This document shows positions 40,831-49,674 of a DNA stretch of 64,000 bases, piece by piece (the first letter of the stretch is position 1; every line of letters begins with the position of its first letter). A program made the translations under genes and the position numbers. Under the pieces are notes generated by a model that saw only the letters and a program-made list of their open reading frames with translations, made no database searches and was not told the origin of the DNA. Source of the DNA: JBFHRE01 sp041746105 (GTDB taxonomy: Bacteria > Actinomycetota > Acidimicrobiia > Spongiisociales > ZC4RG35); NCBI GenBank assembly GCA_041746105.1, contig JBGTHP010000009.1, positions 1-64,000 of the forward strand, given 5' to 3'.

Positions 40831-42671
40831 ATTGGGTAGGGGTTGACAAATGGGGCGGGGCGGCGCCGAGCGAAAAACGGAAGGATCGGCCGCCCCCTCC
40901 ACACTGGCGCCTCGAATCGATCGCGTCCGTTCCGAGGCCTCACAACCTCGCCACCAGCCCGGACCGGTCTCAGATTGTTTTCACGCTCGATCAGGCAGAC
41001 CTCGGTTCCGACGTATGGACACTCGACCCCGATACCGGCCAGGCGGTGCGGTTGACAGCAGATCGACCCCCGGCCGCGTTCTGGGAAGACACCACCGCTG
41101 CCGTCTCGCCCGACAACGCGACTTTGGCGTATGAGAGCGACGGCTGGATCAAGTTGGTCCCGATGACGGGAGGAGCGCCCCGAACGTTGGTGAAGGGGGG
41201 AAACCCTGTCTGGTTGTCCGACGGAAGACTGGTGGTCAGCGTCGACCACCCCCGGGAGAGAACCGGCACCAACCTTGCAACCGTCTCCGAGGTCAGTCGA
41301 CTCTGCGTCCTCGACCCGGCCGATCCGTGGCCGGTCGCCGTCACCGGACCGACGGCGGATGTGGGGCAGGCTGTGAGCTCGCCAGACGGTCGCCGTTTGG
41401 CCGCCACTCGATATCCCCCTGACGACCGCAATCGGAGTGACGTCATCATCGTCGACCTCGATGATTCGACAGAAACCCTCGTTCACGGAGAAGCAGGGTG
41501 TCACAGCCACTCCCCCTCATTCTCCATCGATGGTTCTCGACTCGCTTTCGTCTCAGAGGCGCCCGGATGGTACGAAATCCATCTCTACGACGGCTCAGAC
41601 GTGAGCAGGCTCACAAATGACAAGGCGGACTTCGGAGCGCTGACCTGGATCGATTCCGAAACCATTGGTGCCACCAGGACCCGGCGCGGCCGCACAGACA
41701 TCGTCACGGTTTCGGCTTCGAGCGGCGATGTGACGTTGGTGGCCGAGGGCGGCGCCTGGTCGGATTTGGTCGTCACTGCCGGGGGAGCTCTGATCGCAGT
41801 CGAAACAGACCACTCCACCCCTCCCCGCGTTCGCCACGTTGTCGGACCGATCCTGCTCGACCCCGCCCCGGCCGCAATCCGCTCTGCCCCCCATGTCATC
41901 CCGCTCGAGGTGACCTACCAATCGGGGGATGGGACCCAGATCCATGGTTTTCTGTTTCGGCCGGCGAACGCCTCATCCGAAAACCCGGTCCCGGTCGTGG
42001 TCTACCCCCACGGTGGTCCCACATCACACTTTGGCGACGAGTGGGACGGACATGCCCAGTTCTTTGTCGACAAGGGCTACGCCTGGTTCGCCATCAACTA
42101 CCGGGGTTCGACCTCGTATGGCAGATCTTTCGAACGCGCCGCTCACGATCTCTGGGGCGTGGCCGACACCGCCGACTGTTTGGCAGCTGCCTCCTATCTC
42201 GACGGTCTCGATTGGGTCGACGGTGGTCGTATGGCGATTTTTGGTGCCAGCTATGGGAGCTACCTTGCCCTAGCGGCACTCACCGCCGACCCTCAGAATC
42301 GGTACGCGTGTGCGGTTGCGAAGTATGGCGATTGCGACATCCTGACTTCGTGGGCTCAGGGAGATCGCGGCGGGACGGAAGACTTGGAGCGCCAGATGAG
42401 CCACCCGGCCATGAACCGCCGGGCCTACCGCGCCGGCTCACCGATTCACGATGTCGACCAAATCGAGCGGCCGATCCTGATAGCTCACGGAGAGCTGGAT
42501 CGACGGGTCCACCCCAAACAGTCGGAAGAACTGGTTCGCGCACTCGACAAGGCCTCCAAAACCTACGAGTACGTCACATATCCGACAGAAGGCCATGGGC
42601 TTCTCCGTATCCACCCACAGATTCATTTCTATCAGCGCCTCGAGCGGTTCCTCGACTGGTATCTCCTCTAG
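40827..42671 (+). CDS. S9-family peptidase (acylaminoacyl/prolyl oligopeptidase-like)
   Basis: A 614-residue serine peptidase. The first ~340 residues are a beta-propeller-like region (ATSPDRSQIVFTLDQADLGS, SPSFSIDGSRLAFVSEAPGW). The hydrolase domain has the oxyanion strand VYPHGGPTSHFGDEWDGHAQ, the nucleophile in IFGASYGSYLALAAL, the Asp region LIAHGELDRRVHPKQSEELV and the catalytic His in YPTEGHGL. The start overlaps the deacetylase stop by 4 bases, so the two are likely made together. It has no signal peptide and is predicted cytoplasmic. Confidence 0.9.
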   Translation: MNWVGVDKWGGAAPSEKRKDRPPPPHWRLESIASVPRPHNLATSPDRSQIVFTLDQADLGSDVWTLDPDTGQAVRLTADRPPAAFWEDTTAAVSPDNATLAYESDGWIKLVPMTGGAPRTLVKGGNPVWLSDGRLVVSVDHPRERTGTNLATVSEVSRLCVLDPADPWPVAVTGPTADVGQAVSSPDGRRLAATRYPPDDRNRSDVIIVDLDDSTETLVHGEAGCHSHSPSFSIDGSRLAFVSEAPGWYEIHLYDGSDVSRLTNDKADFGALTWIDSETIGATRTRRGRTDIVTVSASSGDVTLVAEGGAWSDLVVTAGGALIAVETDHSTPPRVRHVVGPILLDPAPAAIRSAPHVIPLEVTYQSGDGTQIHGFLFRPANASSENPVPVVVYPHGGPTSHFGDEWDGHAQFFVDKGYAWFAINYRGSTSYGRSFERAAHDLWGVADTADCLAAASYLDGLDWVDGGRMAIFGASYGSYLALAALTADPQNRYACAVAKYGDCDILTSWAQGDRGGTEDLERQMSHPAMNRRAYRAGSPIHDVDQIERPILIAHGELDRRVHPKQSEELVRALDKASKTYEYVTYPTEGHGLLRIHPQIHFYQRLERFLDWYLL

Positions 42672-42779
42672 ACCCGATTCGGCCGCGACCCGCGCCGGCC
42701 AGATGGGGAGCATGCCCTGTTGGAGAAGAAAATAGGTCGGTGCCTGGGCCGACATGAATCGCGGCGAGGTGGCATGATC

Positions 42780-42796
42780 CGGGGACACGGTCCCCG
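42780..42796 (+). terminator. Hairpin between S9 peptidase and peptide-transport operon
   Basis: cggggac-acg-gtccccg is a perfect 7-base stem in the 203-base gap that precedes the binding-protein gene. No T-run follows. It could end the upstream transcript or structure the leader. I see nothing else in this gap. Confidence 0.35.
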
Positions 42797-42874
42797 CCCT
42801 GGGGTCCGAACTCCAGTCAGAAAGCGGTTTACCGCAGAAGACACCGTCGCCTGACGGTGAGAAAGAAGGATGCC

Positions 42875-44584
42875 ATGGGCGTACGGAGACACGTGGTCTG
42901 GTTGGCCACGCTCGCGCTTCTAGCTGCAGCATGCGGATCGGGGTCTGATAACACTGCAGCCACCGACGGGGGAACCGAGACCACCGGTTCCGGTTCCACC
43001 GCTACCGGGGGGACGGTCAGAATCGGTTGGGGTGGAGCACCTGCCGACCTCAACCCCGGGATCGGGGTACTGACTGAGGATTACACCCTCTATGACCTCA
43101 TGTACGACTCCCCGCTGACGATCGACCTGGATGGCAACTTCCAGCCGGAGCTCGCGACAGAATGGTCGGTGAGCGACGACGGCTTGACCTGGACGCTCCA
43201 GATTCGTGACGACGCCGTGTTCACGGATGGGACCCCGCTGACGGCGGCCGACGTCGCGTATTCGATCAACCTCTACCGAGACACGGAGGCATTCCCGTTT
43301 CTTCCGTCGTATGTGAGCATCTTCACATCGATCGAAGCGCCTGATGCCACCACTGTCACCTTGACGACAGAGACGCCTCTTTCCAATTTCGAATACCGCA
43401 TGGTGGCGATGTACGTCGTCCCACAACACATCTGGGAAGGCATCGATCCGACCACATTCACCAACGACGAGATGATCGGATCTGGTCCCTTCAAACTTGC
43501 CGAGATCAGCCAGGGTGAGTTCGTCCGGCTGGAATCGAACAAGGACTACTGGGGTGGCGCCCCGGCGATAGACGAAGTGGTCTTCCAGACCTATGAAAAC
43601 CCGGATGGTCGCGTCCAGGCACTGATCAACGGTGAACTCGACATGATCACCGAGTTCCCGGCCACCGCCATCGCCACCCTCCGCAATGACCCCAACGTCG
43701 AGGTGGCCGAGGGCGCCTACTTCGGTGGACGACTCGCCGACATCTTCTTCAACGTGACCGAACCGGAGAACTGTCCGACCGAGGAAGAAGGCGGTATCTG
43801 CTCCGGGCATCCGGCGCTGCGCGACGTCCAGGTGCGGAAGGCACTGGCAACCGCGACAGACAAACAGCAGTTGATCGACGTGGTGCTTCTCGGGACGGGT
43901 GAAAGAGGTCTTGGGCTGGTGACATCCAGCCTCGGTGACTGGTATCCGTCCGAGCTCGAGGCGAAGGACTATGTGTTCGACCTCGCCGCGGCCAACGGGA
44001 TACTCGACGCAGCCGGTTATGCAGACACCGACGGTGACGGCGTCCGTGAATGCCCGACCGCCGATTGTGGACCGAGCGGAGATCTGACCTTCAGGCTCAA
44101 CTATCCGACCGACAACGACGAACACCCAAGAGTCGCCGACATGTTGTCGGGGTGGTGGAAGGACATCGGCGTCAAGGTCGAGATCGCCGGTCTCGATTCG
44201 GACACGCTTACTTCCATCTGTTGTCCGAGCTTCGACTTCGACGTGATGATGTGGTCGTGGACCTCTGACCCTGACCCAGAGTCGCTCCTCGGTGTGCTGT
44301 TGTGCACCGAAATCAGCTCGGGTTTCTCCGAAACCGGGTTCTGTGACCCCAAGGTCGACGAACTCTATGCCCAACAGCAGATCGAAACGGATTTCGACAA
44401 ACGCCGGGCGATCATCCTCGAGATCTCCGAGATCGCGCTGGACCAGGTCCCCTACATCATCCCGTGGTATTACCCACGGATCGAGGCGTTCCGGACCGAT
44501 CGGTTCACCGGTTGGCAGACCGGAAAGACCATCCTCTCACTCGAGGACTTCACATCACTTGGCAACCTGCGTCCGGTGGGATGA
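42875..44584 (+). CDS. Peptide/opine ABC transporter substrate-binding lipoprotein (DppA/OppA type)
   Basis: A 569-residue SBP_bac_5 protein. The signal segment VVWLATLALLAAACGSGSDN ends in a lipobox with Cys near residue 21, followed by a Gly/Ser/Thr linker. Family segments are LTEDYTLYDLMYDSPLTIDL, DDAVFTDGTPLTAADVAYSI and FKLAEISQGEFVRLESNKDY. ATG 42875 has AAGGA 4 bases upstream and is preferred over GTG 42857. It is first in an operon with the permease genes; the gap to the next gene holds a strong hairpin. The ligand (peptide, opine or sugar-like) cannot be told. Confidence 0.9.
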   Translation: MGVRRHVVWLATLALLAAACGSGSDNTAATDGGTETTGSGSTATGGTVRIGWGGAPADLNPGIGVLTEDYTLYDLMYDSPLTIDLDGNFQPELATEWSVSDDGLTWTLQIRDDAVFTDGTPLTAADVAYSINLYRDTEAFPFLPSYVSIFTSIEAPDATTVTLTTETPLSNFEYRMVAMYVVPQHIWEGIDPTTFTNDEMIGSGPFKLAEISQGEFVRLESNKDYWGGAPAIDEVVFQTYENPDGRVQALINGELDMITEFPATAIATLRNDPNVEVAEGAYFGGRLADIFFNVTEPENCPTEEEGGICSGHPALRDVQVRKALATATDKQQLIDVVLLGTGERGLGLVTSSLGDWYPSELEAKDYVFDLAAANGILDAAGYADTDGDGVRECPTADCGPSGDLTFRLNYPTDNDEHPRVADMLSGWWKDIGVKVEIAGLDSDTLTSICCPSFDFDVMMWSWTSDPDPESLLGVLLCTEISSGFSETGFCDPKVDELYAQQQIETDFDKRRAIILEISEIALDQVPYIIPWYYPRIEAFRTDRFTGWQTGKTILSLEDFTSLGNLRPVG

Positions 44585-44585
44585 C

Positions 44586-44618
44586 GTGAAACCGCCTGAA
44601 GAGACGGGACCGGCATGA
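44586..44618 (+). CDS. Possible 10-codon leader peptide overlapping the permease start
   Basis: GTG at 44586 opens a mini-frame reading VKPPEETGPA and stopping at TGA 44616-44618, which overlaps the permease ATG as ATGA. GGTGGG lies about 7 bases before the GTG. The mini-frame runs through the left arm of the hairpin, so translating it would open the structure. This is inferred from layout alone. Confidence 0.3.
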   Translation: MKPPEETGPA

Positions 44619-44632
44619 GCCGGTCCCGTCTC
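44601..44632 (+). promoter_or_regulatory. Perfect 14-bp hairpin with the permease start codon in its loop
   Basis: gagacgggaccggc (44601-44614) and gccggtcccgtctc (44619-44632) are perfect inverted arms; the 4-base loop atga contains the start codon of the next gene. It lies 16 bases after the binding-protein stop. No T-run follows, so it is more likely a translational or decay-control structure than a plain terminator. Confidence 0.85.
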
Positions 44633-45619
44633 CTCATCCGCAAAATCGTTTGGGCTCTGATCACAGTCCTGGTCGTGATCAGCTTCAATTTTTTTCTGTT
44701 CAGGGTTCTCCCGGGAGACCCCGCCAAAGCCGGTGTAAAAGATCCTCGGCTCAGCGCCGCCGCCGTCGAGGTGGCCAGAGTCAAGTTCGGGCTGGACAAG
44801 CCGGTATTCATCAACCTCGCCGATGGTCCCTGGCATGACAGCCAATACTTCCGCTACCTCGGCTCCACTCTCTCGGGAGATTTTGGAGAGTCCTACGCAT
44901 TCAAGAACCGCACTGTCTCGGAACTCGTCGGCCGATCGCTGATAAACACGGTGTGGTTGGTCCTCCCCGCTCAGCTGATCGCGATCGTGACCGGAGTTGC
45001 GCTTGGCTTGATCGCCGCCTGGAAACGGGGAACCAAGCTGGATGTCTCGGCTCTCACCTTTGGGCTATTCACCTGGTCGTTGCCGACCTTCTTCCTCGGC
45101 ATCGTGCTGCTTTTCTTCGGAAGCCGTTGGTTCGGCTTCCCCACGGCAGGACGGGTGACGATCGGCGCCGGCGACCTGTCCCTGTGGGCCGAAATCAGGG
45201 ATATCGTGAGGCACCTCTTCCTCCCCACCCTGACCCTCTCGCTGGTCCTGATCGGCGAGTATCTGTTGATCATGCGCAGTTCGGTGGTGGAGGTGTTCAG
45301 TGAGGACTACATCCTCACGGCGCAGGCCAAGGGCCTCAAGCCGGCGATGATCCTGCGCAAGCATGGGTTCCGCAACGCCATGCTCCCCATCGTTACGCTG
45401 ATTGCCCTGAATCTCGGTTTCACCGTTTCCGGCGCAATCCAGGTTGAAACCGTCTTTTCGTGGCCAGGCTTAGGACTTCTGACCGTGAACGCGGTCTCGT
45501 CGCGCGACTTCCCCGTGTTGCAGGGAGCGTTCCTGCTCTTGGCCGTTTCGGTGATCGCCGCCAACCTGCTTGCCGAATTGATCTATCTCCGTCTCGACCC
45601 ACGGGTCACGGAGGTATGA
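44615..45619 (+). CDS. Peptide ABC transporter permease (DppB/OppB type)
   Basis: A 334-residue membrane permease. The family start IRKIVWALITVLVVISFNFF with FRVLPGDPAKAG is present, as is the coupling loop DYILTAQAKGLKPAMILRKH. About six helices are seen. No other usable ATG/GTG/TTG lies nearby in frame, so the start at 44615 stands although it is in the loop of a strong hairpin. Upstream GAAGAGA is a weak ribosome site, buried in the stem. It is followed by the fused permease-ATPase gene after 1 base. Confidence 0.92.
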   Translation: MSRSRLLIRKIVWALITVLVVISFNFFLFRVLPGDPAKAGVKDPRLSAAAVEVARVKFGLDKPVFINLADGPWHDSQYFRYLGSTLSGDFGESYAFKNRTVSELVGRSLINTVWLVLPAQLIAIVTGVALGLIAAWKRGTKLDVSALTFGLFTWSLPTFFLGIVLLFFGSRWFGFPTAGRVTIGAGDLSLWAEIRDIVRHLFLPTLTLSLVLIGEYLLIMRSSVVEVFSEDYILTAQAKGLKPAMILRKHGFRNAMLPIVTLIALNLGFTVSGAIQVETVFSWPGLGLLTVNAVSSRDFPVLQGAFLLLAVSVIAANLLAELIYLRLDPRVTEV

Positions 45620-45620
45620 A

Positions 45621-47495
45621 ATGAGCTGGTACCGGCGGTTGTGGCTTCATCCACTAGGACGCGTCGGTCTGGTCATGCTCGGTGTCGTCCTGGTGGTGGC
45701 GATTTTTGCTCCGCTGCTGGCGCCATACGATCCGTATGCGTCTGCCAGGGTGACGGTCGACGACATCTACGCACGGCCGACCGGGGCTCATCTGCTCGGC
45801 ACCGACGACGCCGGAAAGGACGTTCTCAGTTCTTTGTTCTACGGCGCCAGGGTTTCGCTGATCGTGGGCTTCTCGGCGGCGACGATTGCACTCCTGATCG
45901 GGGGGACGGTCGGGATCATTGCCGGTTACCGGGGAGGCAAACTCGGGAGCGGGCTGATGCGGATAACCGACTTCTTCCTGGTGGTCCCCGAGCTCGCGCT
46001 CCAGATCGTCATCGTCGCCATCGTCGGCCAGAGCCTTCGCAACATAATCCTCGTGATCGGCGTGCTCGGGTGGACGACCACCGCCCGGCTGGTACGGAGC
46101 CAGACCCTGACGGTCAGAGAACGCAAATTTGTGGAGCGAGCGAGGGCGATAGGTGCCGGAGACCTGCCGATCCTGATACGCCATGTCCTGCCCCAGGTTT
46201 TGCCACTGATGCTCGCCAACACGGTGCTGGTCATCTCTCTGGCGATCCTCTCGGAATCGACCCTGGCCTTCCTCGGACTAGGTGATCCGACTCAGATCTC
46301 GTGGGGGCAGATGCTCAACTTCGCCTTCAGCCGCGGCGCGGTATCGGCCGGCGCCTGGTGGGCCTTGGTGCCGCCCGGCCTCGCCATCGTTTGGGTGGTG
46401 CTGGGAACAACGATGGTGGGAAACGCTCTCGAGGACATGTTCAATCCACGGGTTGGCCGCCACCATCTCGAAAAAGAACGCGGTCTCAGGCTCCGGATCG
46501 ACGCTCCCGTTCCTGCCGCCAACAATATCGCCCTCTCGATTCGCAATCTCGTAGTCGAGTTCGAAAGCGAGTCGGGGCCGCTGACCGCCGTCGACGGTGT
46601 CAGTTTTGATGTTGCCAACGGGCAGTCGGTCGGACTGGTCGGAGAGAGTGGATGCGGGAAAACAACAACGATGCTGGCGGCTCTGCGACTGCTGCCACCA
46701 GGAGGGTCTTGTCCCGGCGGCGAAGTCGTCTTCGACGGGATCGATCTCACCACTTTGCCAGAAGACGAACTACGTGAGCTGCGATGGACTCGGTTGGCGA
46801 TGGTGTTCCAGGGTGCGATGAATGCTCTGAACCCGGTGCGGACCGTCGGCGACCAGATAGTCGAAGCGATCAGGGTCCATGACAACAGCCAAAGTCGATC
46901 GGCGGCCATGGGCCGCGCTCGGGAGTTGCTCGAACTGGTTGGTATCGGTGCCGGTAGAGCCGACGAATTTCCGCATCAATTCTCGGGTGGGATGAGGCAG
47001 CGGGCAATGATCGCCCTCGCCTTGGCATGCGAACCTGAGGTGATTGTCGCCGACGAACCAACGACGGCACTCGATGTGATGATCCAGGCCCAGGTGATGA
47101 ACCTGTTGGTCGAGATCCGGCGACGCATGGGGATGGCAATGGTTCTCATCACCCATGACCTCGGCGTCGTCGCCGAGTCCTGCGACCGGGTGGTGGTGAT
47201 GTATGGCGGCGTGATTGCCGAACAGGGAACCGTCGACGAGGTCTATTCCCATCCGCAGCACCCGTACACGAGGCTTCTGCTGGAGGCAATCCCCGACATG
47301 GACAGACCGGAGAGAGCACTCATCGCCATTCCCGGCGCCCCTCCTCGACTCGATGAACTCCCACCCGGCTGCCGTTTCGCTCCAAGGTGCCCGCAGGCCT
47401 TCGACCGCTGTCACTCGGAACGTCCCGGAATGAGCATCATCGGTCCGGGCCACGAGGCCTCTTGTTTCCTACTCGAGGAGTCGGTCCGTGTCTGA
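45621..47495 (+). CDS. Fused peptide ABC permease-ATPase (DppC-DppD)
   Basis: A 624-residue fusion. Residues 1-285 are a DppC-type permease (GTDDAGKDVLSSLFYGARVS, coupling loop KFVERARAIGAGDLPILIRH). Residues 300-624 are a DppD-type ATPase with Walker A GESGCGKTT, Q-loop AMVFQGAMNALNPV, signature FSGGMRQRAMIA, Walker B VIVADEPTTALDV, and the oligopeptide-transporter C-terminal Cys motif CRFAPRCPQAFDRC. The short linker contains HHLEKERGLRLRIDAP. Such fusions occur in some actinobacteria and fix the permease to one ATPase. The 3' end overlaps the next gene by 8 bases. Confidence 0.93.
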   Translation: MSWYRRLWLHPLGRVGLVMLGVVLVVAIFAPLLAPYDPYASARVTVDDIYARPTGAHLLGTDDAGKDVLSSLFYGARVSLIVGFSAATIALLIGGTVGIIAGYRGGKLGSGLMRITDFFLVVPELALQIVIVAIVGQSLRNIILVIGVLGWTTTARLVRSQTLTVRERKFVERARAIGAGDLPILIRHVLPQVLPLMLANTVLVISLAILSESTLAFLGLGDPTQISWGQMLNFAFSRGAVSAGAWWALVPPGLAIVWVVLGTTMVGNALEDMFNPRVGRHHLEKERGLRLRIDAPVPAANNIALSIRNLVVEFESESGPLTAVDGVSFDVANGQSVGLVGESGCGKTTTMLAALRLLPPGGSCPGGEVVFDGIDLTTLPEDELRELRWTRLAMVFQGAMNALNPVRTVGDQIVEAIRVHDNSQSRSAAMGRARELLELVGIGAGRADEFPHQFSGGMRQRAMIALALACEPEVIVADEPTTALDVMIQAQVMNLLVEIRRRMGMAMVLITHDLGVVAESCDRVVVMYGGVIAEQGTVDEVYSHPQHPYTRLLLEAIPDMDRPERALIAIPGAPPRLDELPPGCRFAPRCPQAFDRCHSERPGMSIIGPGHEASCFLLEESVRV

Positions 47496-48480
47496 ACCGG
47501 TGGTCATAGTCAAGAATGCGACCCGGTCCTTTCCCAGGCACCGAACCATCGGCGACATCCTCACACGACGTCCCGCCACCGAGGTCAAGGCCGTCGACGG
47601 TGTCAGTTTCACCCTCAGCCCAGGCGAAGTCATGGCCGTCGTCGGGGAATCAGGGTGCGGGAAGACGACCACTGCCAATCTCGTCATGGGCCTGCTGACG
47701 CCCACGTCTGGCGAAATCGAAGTCGACGGTCTCGATCTGGGAGGCGCCAATCGGGCGGCCCTTCGAGAAGCGCGGCGCCGAATCCAGATGGTGTTCCAGG
47801 ACCCATACGAATCGCTCAATCCGAGGATGACGGTCTATGACATCGTCGCCGAGCCTCTCCGGGTTCATAAGGCCACCGCCAACCGCGCCGAAGAAAAGAT
47901 GCGGGTCGAGCAGTCTCTCGAGTTCGCCGGGCTCAGACCGGCCGCTCGTTTTGGCGGTCTCCGCCCCCATGAACTCTCCGGCGGGATGCGCCAAAGAGTT
48001 GTTATCGCAGGCGCGCTCGTCCTGGAGCCTGCGGTTCTGGTTGCGGATGAACCGGTTTCGATGCTCGATGTCTCGATCCGAGCCGAGATCCTCAACCTGC
48101 TCGGTGCTCTCGCCACAGAAAAGAACATTGCAGTCCTCATGATCACACACGACCTCTCCACCGTGGCGGCCTACGCCGATCGTGTCGCCGTGATGTATCT
48201 GGGCCGGATCGTCGAACTGGGGCCCACATTGGACGTCATGACCGATGCACGCCATCCCTACACCCAGGCATTGCTCTCGGTGGTCCCCGTTCCCCACCCC
48301 GACCGGCGGCGTCCCAGGGTGATCCTGAGCGGTGAAACGCCCGACCCGTCACGGATCCCGCCGGGATGCCGGTTTCATCCGCGCTGCCCTGTGGCAGTCG
48401 CCGCCTGTGAGTCCACCGACCCGGCAGATGTGCAGGTTTCGCCCGGCCACACCGCAGCCTGTCTGCTCGTCACGGAGTGA
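47488..48480 (+). CDS. Peptide ABC transporter ATPase (DppF/OppF type)
   Basis: A 330-residue ATPase that pairs with the fused DppD half. Walker A is GESGCGKTT, Q-loop QMVFQDPYESLNPR, signature LSGGMRQRVVIAGAL, Walker B VLVADEPVSMLDVS, with the C-terminal CRFHPRCPVAVAAC motif. It starts with GTG at 47488, inside the end of the fusion gene, and its stop overlaps the flavoenzyme start (GTGA). The transporter set is thus complete: binding protein, two permeases and two ATPases. Confidence 0.93.
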   Translation: MSEPVVIVKNATRSFPRHRTIGDILTRRPATEVKAVDGVSFTLSPGEVMAVVGESGCGKTTTANLVMGLLTPTSGEIEVDGLDLGGANRAALREARRRIQMVFQDPYESLNPRMTVYDIVAEPLRVHKATANRAEEKMRVEQSLEFAGLRPAARFGGLRPHELSGGMRQRVVIAGALVLEPAVLVADEPVSMLDVSIRAEILNLLGALATEKNIAVLMITHDLSTVAAYADRVAVMYLGRIVELGPTLDVMTDARHPYTQALLSVVPVPHPDRRRPRVILSGETPDPSRIPPGCRFHPRCPVAVAACESTDPADVQVSPGHTAACLLVTE

Positions 48481-49646
48481 CCACAAAACGCGAGCATGAC
48501 GCAATCGTTTTAGGATTGGGGGGCATCGGGAGTGCCGCCATCTTCTGGCTGGCGTCGCGCGGGGCTGACGTCCTCGCCGTCGAGCAGTTCGAAGAAGGGC
48601 ACGGCCGCGGGAGTTCAGAAGACCACAGCCGGATAATCCGTTTGTCATACCACAACCGGGGCTACGTCGAGCTTGCGAAAAAGGCTTGGGAGGCCTGGGA
48701 GGCAGTGGAGGTTGCGTCGGGAGACCAGTTGACGATCCGCACCGGCGGCCTCGACCTCGCGCCATCCGGCGGCGCCATCGACATCGGTGGATACCGCCAG
48801 GCGCTCGGGGAAGCCGGTGTTCAATTCGATGAGTTGGACTCGGACGCGATCATGCGCCGTTGGCCCCAATTTCGCCTTCCCCAGGATGTGACAGGGATCT
48901 ACCACGAAGAAGCCGGTCTGGTGATGGCGACCAGGGCCAACCAAGCCCACCGCCGGTTGGCGCGAGCCAATGGCGCCGAACTCGTGACGCGGGCTCCGGT
49001 CGAGTCGATTCGAGAGACCGCCGACGGCGTAGAAGTTCTAGTCGCGGGTGCCTCCCATCGCGCCGGGCAGTTGGTGATCGCGGCCGGACCATGGACCAAC
49101 CGGGTCCTGGCGCTGATCGGAAGACACCTCCCACTGCAGGTGACCTTGGAACAGGTTCTCTATTTGGACAGTCACGATCTCGAAGCCTTTCATCCCCGCC
49201 GATTCCCGGTGTGGATCTGGCTCGACGAACCGTGTTTCTACGGTCTTCCCGTCTTCGGGGAGCCTGCGGTCAAGATCGGCTGGGACCGATGCCAGGTTGT
49301 GACGGACTCCGACCGCCGCCCTTTGGACCCGGATCCCGCAACATCTCTGGCGATGACGTCGTTTGCCGACGCCTATCTACCAACAGCCCACCGCGGAATC
49401 CACAGCGCCAAAACCTGCCTCTACACCCTCACGCCTGATCGCGACTTCATAATCGACAGGCTTCCCGGATCCGATCGAATCTCTCTCGCGGTCGGCGCCG
49501 GTCATGCTTTCAAGTTCGCTTCGTTGATCGGGAGGCTGCTGGCCGACATCGCCACCGGACGCCCGCCGGGGGTGGATCTCACTCCATTCCGCGCCGACAG
49601 AGAGCTTCTCACGATGGAAAACCCTCCCCGCGTCACGATGGTGTGA
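48477..49646 (+). CDS. Monomeric sarcosine oxidase / N-methyltryptophan oxidase-like flavoenzyme
   Basis: A 389-residue FAD enzyme of the DAO/SoxA family. The FAD loop is VLGLGGIGSAAIFWLASRG, followed by EGHGRGSSEDHSRIIRLSYH, the arginine and active-site region of MSOX. SAKTCLYTLTPDRDFIIDRL carries the Cys that binds FAD covalently in MSOX. It would oxidise an N-methylated amino acid to formaldehyde and H2O2. The GTG start overlaps the ATPase stop by 4 bases, so it is the last gene of the transport operon, which hints that the imported substrate is an N-methyl amino acid or peptide. Confidence 0.88.
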   Translation: MTTKREHDAIVLGLGGIGSAAIFWLASRGADVLAVEQFEEGHGRGSSEDHSRIIRLSYHNRGYVELAKKAWEAWEAVEVASGDQLTIRTGGLDLAPSGGAIDIGGYRQALGEAGVQFDELDSDAIMRRWPQFRLPQDVTGIYHEEAGLVMATRANQAHRRLARANGAELVTRAPVESIRETADGVEVLVAGASHRAGQLVIAAGPWTNRVLALIGRHLPLQVTLEQVLYLDSHDLEAFHPRRFPVWIWLDEPCFYGLPVFGEPAVKIGWDRCQVVTDSDRRPLDPDPATSLAMTSFADAYLPTAHRGIHSAKTCLYTLTPDRDFIIDRLPGSDRISLAVGAGHAFKFASLIGRLLADIATGRPPGVDLTPFRADRELLTMENPPRVTMV

Positions 49647-49674
49647 TGCAAACACCGACCGGTAGCCTCCCCGC

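Noticed and set aside
42920..44374. 484-codon antisense frame over the peptide-binding protein
   Set aside because: It is a shadow of a recognised gene with no ribosome site or motif.
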